A stretch of DNA of 64,000 nucleotides. Source: Colwellia polaris (GTDB lineage: Bacteria; Pseudomonadota; Gammaproteobacteria; Enterobacterales; Alteromonadaceae). The stretch lies in assembly GCF_002104515.1 (NCBI RefSeq), contig NZ_NBOE01000001.1, positions 496,001 to 560,000 on the forward strand, read 5' to 3'. Shown here in pieces: positions 58,250-64,000 of the stretch. Position 1 is the stretch's first letter, and every line of letters starts with the position of its first letter. A model generated the notes under the pieces. It was not told where the DNA came from. It searched no databases and saw nothing but the letters and a program-made list of their open reading frames with translations. A program made the translations under genes and the position numbers.

Positions 58250-59956
58250 TTAAGCGTTAGTTACTCGATTAACTTCTTCTAAACTGGTTACGCCTTGTGC
58301 TGCTTTTTCTAAGCCAGATTGGCGTAGATTGTTATAGCCTTCTTTTTGACATTGCTCGGCTATTTCTAAAGAGTTAGAGCCGGTCATGATTAAGTTGGCG
58401 GTAACATCGCTGATTTTTATTACTTCGTAAATACCGACTCGGCCTTTATAGCCACCAGTACAAAGATCGCACCCTACAGGTTTAAATAATTTAATCTCTG
58501 AAAGTTGTTCGGGTAAAAAGCCTTGTGCGAGTAGTTCATTTTCTGGAATATGTTCTTCTTCTTTACATTGAAGGCATAAACGACGGGCCAGTCGCTGGGC
58601 AATAATAACAGAAACTGAACTAGCAACGTTGTATGAAGGTACACCCATATTTAATAAGCGCGTTAAGGTTTCAGCCGCTGAGTTAGTATGGAGCGTAGAT
58701 AAAACTAAGTGACCAGTTTGTGCGGCTTTAATGGCAATTTCAGCGGTTTCTAAATCACGAATCTCACCTACCATAACAATATCGGGATCTTGACGTAAAA
58801 ATGAACGTAATGCGCTAGGGAAGGTTAAGCCAGAACGGGTGTTAATTTGTACTTGGTTAATACCGTCAAGATTAATCTCAACTGGGTCTTCCGCGGTTGA
58901 AATATTACGCTCTTCAGTATTTAAAATATTTAAGCCGGTATAAAGTGATACGGTTTTTCCTGAGCCTGTTGGTCCAGTAACTAAGATCATGCCTTGAGGC
59001 TGTGCTAATGCTTCCATGTAAATTTTCTTTTGCTCAGGTGCATAGCCGAGCATGTCGATACCTAGCATGGCGCTTGACGAGTCAAGAATACGCATTACTA
59101 TTTTTTCGCCCCACATAGTAGGCAAGGTACTGACACGAAAGTCTATCGATTTCTTTTTCGACAAGGCTAATTTTATGCGGCCATCTTGGGGAACTCGACG
59201 CTCAGCAATATCTAATTTCGACATGACTTTTAATCGCGCAGCCATTCTAGAAGCAAGTGTTATTGGTGGCTTAGCCACTTCGTTTAAAATGCCGTCGATA
59301 CGAAAACGAATGCGGTAAGATTTTTCATAAGGCTCAAAATGTAAATCTGACGCGCCTTTGCGAATAGCATCGAGTAATATTTTATTAATATAAACTACTA
59401 TGGGTGCGTCTTCTTTGTCACCACCGCCGGTATTGTCTTCTTCTTGTCGTTCTTCTTGAACATCAATGCCCGCTAATTCTTCTGCATCCATATCAGAAAT
59501 ATCCAGGGCATCGCTGTCTTCTTCTAATATTTTTTCAATGCAAGCGGCAAGCGCTGTTTCATTAGCAAGCACTAACTCGGTAGAAAATCCAGTATTAAAT
59601 TGAATTTCTTCTAGGGCATCAAGGTTGGTTGGATCAGACATGGCAACAAATAACACTTTGCCACGTAAATATAACGGCAGTGCATGGTGCTTACGTATTA
59701 ATTTTTCGTTACGTACACCTTCGGGCACTAAGCTAGTATCAAAATTAGCGAGATCAATTAACGGACAGCCAAAACTACGGCATAAGGTGTTGGCAATAGC
59801 TTCTGCATCAATGTCTTTATCTTCAACTAAATAACGAATAAACGGTTTTTTTTGTTGGATAAAATCTACACTAATATTTTCTGCTTTGTCGCTAGGCACA
59901 ACGTTTTGCTTAGTTAAAGCAGAGAGTAAGCTTGATTGTTGGTGAAGTCCTTTCAT
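58250..59956 (-). CDS. pilB: Type IV pilus extension ATPase PilB
   Basis: The 568-residue GspE-type ATPase has the N-terminal MshEN-like domain ([15 protein letters not shown]), the Walker [18 protein letters not shown], Asp box, Walker [17 protein letters not shown], His box [14 protein letters not shown], and a tetracysteine zinc motif (CLQCKEE and CDLC). It powers pilin assembly with PilC. It follows pilA after a terminator. Confidence 0.95.
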   Translation of the reverse strand: MKGLHQQSSLLSALTKQNVVPSDKAENISVDFIQQKKPFIRYLVEDKDIDAEAIANTLCRSFGCPLIDLANFDTSLVPEGVRNEKLIRKHHALPLYLRGKVLFVAMSDPTNLDALEEIQFNTGFSTELVLANETALAACIEKILEEDSDALDISDMDAEELAGIDVQEERQEEDNTGGGDKEDAPIVVYINKILLDAIRKGASDLHFEPYEKSYRIRFRIDGILNEVAKPPITLASRMAARLKVMSKLDIAERRVPQDGRIKLALSKKKSIDFRVSTLPTMWGEKIVMRILDSSSAMLGIDMLGYAPEQKKIYMEALAQPQGMILVTGPTGSGKTVSLYTGLNILNTEERNISTAEDPVEINLDGINQVQINTRSGLTFPSALRSFLRQDPDIVMVGEIRDLETAEIAIKAAQTGHLVLSTLHTNSAAETLTRLLNMGVPSYNVASSVSVIIAQRLARRLCLQCKEEEHIPENELLAQGFLPEQLSEIKLFKPVGCDLCTGGYKGRVGIYEVIKISDVTANLIMTGSNSLEIAEQCQKEGYNNLRQSGLEKAAQGVTSLEEVNRVTNA

Positions 59957-60050
59957 AGATCTCTTAATAAAACTATTAATAACTGCAAGTTACAGTGTAA
60001 CTATTTTAAGCATGAAAAACAAAAAACAATTTTCATTACTTTTAAGGTAT

Positions 60051-60077
60051 AAAAAAAGCTCCCAATAGGAGCTTTTT
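60051..60077 (-). terminator. Terminator after pilA
   Basis: AAAAAGCTCC (60053-60062) and GGAGCTTTTT (60068-60077) pair around a 5-nt loop, with a run of T on the minus strand. It sits 22 nt after the pilA stop, before pilB, and would hold pilin mRNA apart from the motor genes. Confidence 0.9.
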
Positions 60078-60098
60078 ATGTTCTTAGTTATTTAAAAA

Positions 60099-60527
60099 TT
60101 AACAAACACCATTGGCGATACATGTACCAGTTTGAGCCCAGTTTAATGAGTTATTAGCCGCTGTAGGTGTTAAAATATAAGTAGAGGCGCCAGAATCTGA
60201 ACCAGTTGCAGTAATGACAGCCGTTCCTGCGGTAATAACAACTGATGCAACTTCATCACCAGCTTCAGCACCAGCTTTAACTGCACCTATTTTAGCGTAT
60301 GTATCACAATTCCCTAAAGAATAATCACCACGTGTTTGAAAACAAGTTTCGATAGCCGCTTTAACCGAACCTACAGCAAGTGGAATTTCTGAATAACGAG
60401 CTTTTTCAGTGTAAGTATTATAAGCAGGTAATGCTACCGCTGCCAAAATACCGATAATCGCAACAACGATCATCAATTCAATTAAAGTAAAACCTTTCGC
60501 TTTTTTCATTGTATTTAGTTTTTTCAT
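60099..60527 (-). CDS. pilA: Type IV major pilin PilA
   Basis: The prepilin has a class IVa leader ending in AKG followed by [22 protein letters not shown], with Phe+1 and Glu+5. The C-terminal part has Cys in [21 protein letters not shown] and a final C. The ATG at 60527 with GGAA about 9 nt upstream gives a 12-residue leader; ATG 60509 would give six residues but has no ribosome site. It lies alone, with pilB, pilC and pilD downstream on the same strand. Confidence 0.93.
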   Translation of the reverse strand: MKKLNTMKKAKGFTLIELMIVVAIIGILAAVALPAYNTYTEKARYSEIPLAVGSVKAAIETCFQTRGDYSLGNCDTYAKIGAVKAGAEAGDEVASVVITAGTAVITATGSDSGASTYILTPTAANNSLNWAQTGTCIANGVC

Positions 60528-60545
60528 TTTAAGTATTCCATACAT

Positions 60546-60864
60546 AATTACAGGGGCTGAATTGATACTGCGACAAAATTTGCCAAATGTAAAACATTGT
60601 TACCATATTTTTTAATTTTTTTTTGATTTTAGCTGTTTTTAACGCTTAATTGCTAAAATTTATGGTGTTTAACAAGATTTTAACTTCAAAGCATAAGATT
60701 TTATTTAGTGAAAAATTAGCAGGTTTTAGGGCTTAATTTTAAAAAATTAAATTTTTATCTGATTAGGTTGTGAGGTTTGCATTAAAATTAAGCAGACTTT
60801 TTTTTAAAAGCCTGCTTTATGTTTAATAACAATTCATCATTAACTTAGTTAACAAAGTTATCCA
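60546..60864. other. AT-rich gap between pilA and nadC
   Basis: This 319-bp gap holds no gene I can see. Its left part must carry the pilA promoter on the minus strand. The T-rich middle may be a pilin-promoter UP-like region. The right end has the nadC hairpin at 60790-60817. Confidence 0.5.
60790..60817 (-). terminator. Candidate terminator of nadC
   Basis: AAGCAGACTTTT (60790-60801) pairs with AAAAGCCTGCTT (60806-60817) with one mismatch and a TTTT loop. On the minus strand it follows nadC by about 48 nt and is followed by AATTTTAAT. Confidence 0.6.
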
Positions 60865-61752
<888 letters not shown>

Positions 61753-62274
61753 TTAATACTGCTCTCGTAAAATTAGTTGTTTTCCGGTTTGGCTAAATTC
61801 TACTCTTTTTAGGGCGCTCATGCCCAACAGAATTTCATCAGCCGCCATACTCGGATTGATATTCGCCGCAACATTATACAGATAGATATTGCCAATGCGT
61901 AATTCATTTATTTGTGTTTGATAAACCGTAATTGTGCCATTAGCCGTTTGCACGCGCATTTGGCCTTGCGGCTCTAAAGATAAGTTTTTTGCGATATGAG
62001 CTGGAATTGAAACATGCGTAGCACCAGTATCAAGCAAAAAGGTAACTTGCGAACCGTTAATCGTGCCATTAGTAATATAATGGCCTTGGCGGTTTTGTTG
62101 CAAGGTAACCGCGGCTTTACCATTGGCTTGTAATAAAAGTTGCGGCGTTTCGTTTGGGTTATATTGCTGGTCTAACACATCTTGAAAAACAAACACTAAT
62201 AATGCAATGCCGATAATCCAAGCTATCCAGACAAAGCTTTTGCCAAAATTTGTTGAAGTGTTACTTTTAGTCAT
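61753..62274 (-). CDS. Membrane-anchored retropepsin-like aspartic protease (TIGR02281 type)
   Basis: The 173-residue protein has one N-terminal membrane helix (about residues 12-28) and a periplasmic clan AA domain with the catalytic motif VTFLLDTGATHVSIP and the hydrophobic ILLGMSAL partner motif. One DTG per chain implies a homodimer. The family is widely found but its substrate is unknown. It shares an operon with nadC and is divergent from ampD over about 92 nt. Confidence 0.88.
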   Translation of the reverse strand: MTKSNTSTNFGKSFVWIAWIIGIALLVFVFQDVLDQQYNPNETPQLLLQANGKAAVTLQQNRQGHYITNGTINGSQVTFLLDTGATHVSIPAHIAKNLSLEPQGQMRVQTANGTITVYQTQINELRIGNIYLYNVAANINPSMAADEILLGMSALKRVEFSQTGKQLILREQY

Positions 62275-62366
62275 ATACGCCCAATAATTAGATTAATATA
62301 TTTTCTTGTTCTGATGATAACTTTACTATGTAATAGTGCTTTGATAAACAAGGTGTGAAGTATTGT

Positions 62367-62957
62367 ATGTCATTTCTGCAAAATAATGAGCAAAGTAGCC
62401 CTGAACTGCGCATTAAGGCGGGTTGGTTAAATAGCGCTGAAATTCAGCGTTCTAGTCATTTTGAGCCTCGAGCTAAAAATGAAGCTATAAACCTGTTGGT
62501 TGTGCATAATATTTCCCTACCTCCGGGGCAGTTTGGTGGTGGTCACATTACCAACTTTTTTCTCGGCAAGTTAGATCCCAACATTGATCCTTATTTTGAG
62601 GATATATATAACATTCGTGTTTCTGCGCACTGCCTAATTAAACGTGATGGTCATATTGTTCAATATGTTTCGTTCAATGATAAAGCATGGCATGCGGGTG
62701 TTTCAGTTTACCAAGGTCGAGAAAAATGTAATGACTTTTCTATTGGTATTGAGCTAGAAGGTACAGACGATATTCCTTATACTAAAGCACAATACCAACA
62801 ACTCAGTAATTTAAGCCAATGTTTGATTACTACGTATCCGGCACTAAAAAATAATATTGTTGGACATAGCGACATAGCACCAGGTAGAAAAACAGATCCC
62901 GGTGAAGCCTTTGATTGGCAACATTTTCAAACGTTACTAGATACAAAAAAGCTTTAA
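62367..62957 (+). CDS. ampD: 1,6-anhydro-N-acetylmuramyl-L-alanine amidase AmpD
   Basis: The ATG at 62367 is chosen over a GTG at 62355 because GAAG lies 6 nt before it. The cytoplasmic zinc amidase recycles anhydro-muropeptides. Zinc and catalytic residues are in LLVVHNISLPPGQFGG (His), the AWHAG and GIELEG motifs, and IVGHSDIAPGRKTDPG (His, Lys and Asp). It normally pairs with ampE, which follows here after a 272-bp repeat-containing gap. Confidence 0.95.
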   Translation: MSFLQNNEQSSPELRIKAGWLNSAEIQRSSHFEPRAKNEAINLLVVHNISLPPGQFGGGHITNFFLGKLDPNIDPYFEDIYNIRVSAHCLIKRDGHIVQYVSFNDKAWHAGVSVYQGREKCNDFSIGIELEGTDDIPYTKAQYQQLSNLSQCLITTYPALKNNIVGHSDIAPGRKTDPGEAFDWQHFQTLLDTKKL

Positions 62958-63178
62958 GCTTTAAGTTTTGAGCTATCAGTAAAAGATAAAGCTATAAGCT
63001 GTCAGTTACGATCTGTCAGTAAGAGATAGAGCTATAAGCTGTCAGTTTTGAGCTGTCAGTAAGAGATAGAGCTATAAGCTGTCAGTAAAAGAATGAGGGA
63101 AAGCTATCGAAAAGAAATATCAGTGAGACAAATGATATTAGAGCGTTGGCAATAACTTAAAACTGACAGCTTACAGCT
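62951..63178 (+). repeat. Copy C: tandem 40-bp repeat array in the ampD-ampE gap
   Basis: About 3.5 copies of a 40-bp unit run at 62951-62990, 62991-63030, 63031-63070 and 63071-63090. A unit reads GCTATAAGCTGTCAGTTTTG followed by AGCTGTCAGTAAGAGATAGA. Copies 2 and 3 differ at few positions, and copy 1 is more diverged. An inverted fragment (AAAACTGACAGCTTACAGCT) at 63159-63178 could pair with the array. No coding frame is seen. Confidence 0.85.
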
Positions 63179-63229
63179 AAATTCTTGCAGCTTCACTACA
63201 ATAACTTTAATACATATGGATAATTACAA

Positions 63230-64000
63230 ATGAGCTTAATTAGTTTATTAATTGCTTTAGCTGCCGAACGTTACTTATCTTCAAGTGCGTGGCAGTTTTC
63301 TACTTTATATCAGCGATATATGGCGCTAATTAAGCGCACAAAGTTACTTGCTGATTTTAAAAACTCTACACTGCAAAGTTATGCGGTTATTTTTATTCCA
63401 GTGATCGCTTGTTATTTTTTACTTGAGCAAATTGATAACGCCTTGCTCTATCTAATAGCTTCAACACTCATATTAATTGTTTGTTTTGGTTGTATGAAAA
63501 CCCGTGACGCTTATAAAAGTTATTTAGTTTCAGCGCTTAAAGGCGAGTTAACCAGTTGTGAGCTGCAGCAGCTGCAATTACAGCAAGATAAAAACATTGC
63601 CAGTATGGGCTTTGGTCAAACAATGGTTTGGTTAAATTATCGTTATTTTATCGCCGTTATGTTGTTTTTTGTATTATTTGGTCCGGCAGGCGCACTTTTT
63701 TATCGCTTACTTACCACGGTAAATGAATGTGCAAATGATCAAGAAACTAGTGAAGTTAATAAAGCAGATGAAAGCGTTGAAACTAACGAAAATGCGCAAG
63801 ATAACAAAAGCAGACAAGAAGTTTGCCAAAATAATCAGCAGTTATTGTTTTGGGTAGATTGGTTGCCAGTAAGGTTAGTTGCTTTTGGTTACATGTTTGT
63901 TGGCCACTTTTCTAAAGCTATGCCGGTATGGCTTGAAAACTTATTTGAATTTGAAAAGCCACCAAGCAAAGTCTTAATAGCTGTTGCGCAAATGTCTGAA
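63230..64000 (+). CDS. ampE: Beta-lactamase regulatory protein AmpE, 3' truncated
   Basis: The frame opens at an ATG at 63230 and stays open to the window edge (257 codons). It begins MSLISLLIALAAERYLSS, with membrane helices near residues 50-95 and 140-160, and has the family stretches MVWLNYRYFIAVMLFFVLFG, FGPAGALFYRLL and FWVDWLPVRLVAFGYMFVGH. AmpE is a predicted inner-membrane sensor that cooperates with AmpD in muropeptide recycling and beta-lactamase induction. The last residues are outside the window. Confidence 0.9.
   Translation, partial: MSLISLLIALAAERYLSSSAWQFSTLYQRYMALIKRTKLLADFKNSTLQSYAVIFIPVIACYFLLEQIDNALLYLIASTLILIVCFGCMKTRDAYKSYLVSALKGELTSCELQQLQLQQDKNIASMGFGQTMVWLNYRYFIAVMLFFVLFGPAGALFYRLLTTVNECANDQETSEVNKADESVETNENAQDNKSRQEVCQNNQQLLFWVDWLPVRLVAFGYMFVGHFSKAMPVWLENLFEFEKPPSKVLIAVAQMSE

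Noticed and set aside
60545-60590. Possible sigma-54 promoter for pilA on the minus strand (TGGCAAATTTTGTCGC)
   Set aside because: The GG to GC spacing is 11 bp rather than the strict 10, and the -12 box reads TCGC. Regulation of pilA by PilR/sigma-54 is known elsewhere, but this match is too weak to call.

Overview
The window is a gene-dense, low-GC stretch of a gammaproteobacterial chromosome, most like a marine Alteromonadales of the Colwellia/Thalassotalea group. That assignment is an inference from AT-rich codon use, the gene families and the gene order (complete dcw cluster, then lpxC, a DUF721/DciA gene, an M23 peptidase, secA, mutT, yacG, zapD, coaE and pilDCB/A, nadC, ampDE). No rRNA or tRNA gene, CRISPR array, prophage or complete insertion sequence was seen.

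Region 1 (1-20.6 kb) is accessory-like chromosome. It holds the end of an RND efflux operon, a 2-oxoglutarate/Fe(II) oxygenase, a small lipoprotein, a GAF-GAF-GGDEF-EAL c-di-GMP protein, an Lrp-type regulator preceded by a MITE-like element, an M28 aminopeptidase lipoprotein, two paralogous HDOD proteins, an NSS-type sodium symporter, an RlmI-like methyltransferase, a LysE exporter, a secreted ATP-dependent DNA ligase, and several small or unknown proteins (lysine-rich exported protein, PGPGW protein, DUF3581, GIY-YIG, DUF2797).

Region 2 (20.6-30.4 kb) is nutrient and central metabolism. glnK-amtB has a near-consensus sigma-54 promoter and an upstream NtrC-type site. A DyP peroxidase, the divergent argR/mdh pair and a three-gene ferric-iron ABC importer with a possible Fur site follow.

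Region 3 (30.5-48.8 kb) is the full division and cell-wall cluster in canonical order: mraZ-rsmH-ftsL-ftsI-murE-murF-mraY-murD-ftsW-murG-murC-ddl-ftsQ-ftsA-ftsZ-lpxC. Genes are tightly packed, often overlapping by 1-8 nt. MraZ-box repeats lie at the start of the cluster and lpxC has its own promoter candidate.

Region 4 (48.8-64 kb) holds dciA, an M23 peptidase, secA, mutT, yacG, zapD, coaE, type IV pilus genes pilD, pilC, pilB and pilA (each separated by strong hairpins or gaps), a retropepsin-like protease with nadC, and ampD-ampE (ampE runs off the window). Most genes here are ordinary. The unexplained material is non-coding: a MITE-like element at 8.36-8.63 kb, a 111-bp inverted-repeat element at 48.80-48.91 kb, a dispersed and partly tandem 'AGCTGTCAG' repeat family at 54.1, 55.7 and 63.0 kb, and an identical 16-bp palindrome used as terminator stem after both lpxC and secA. 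I did not find a convincing novel multigene system.
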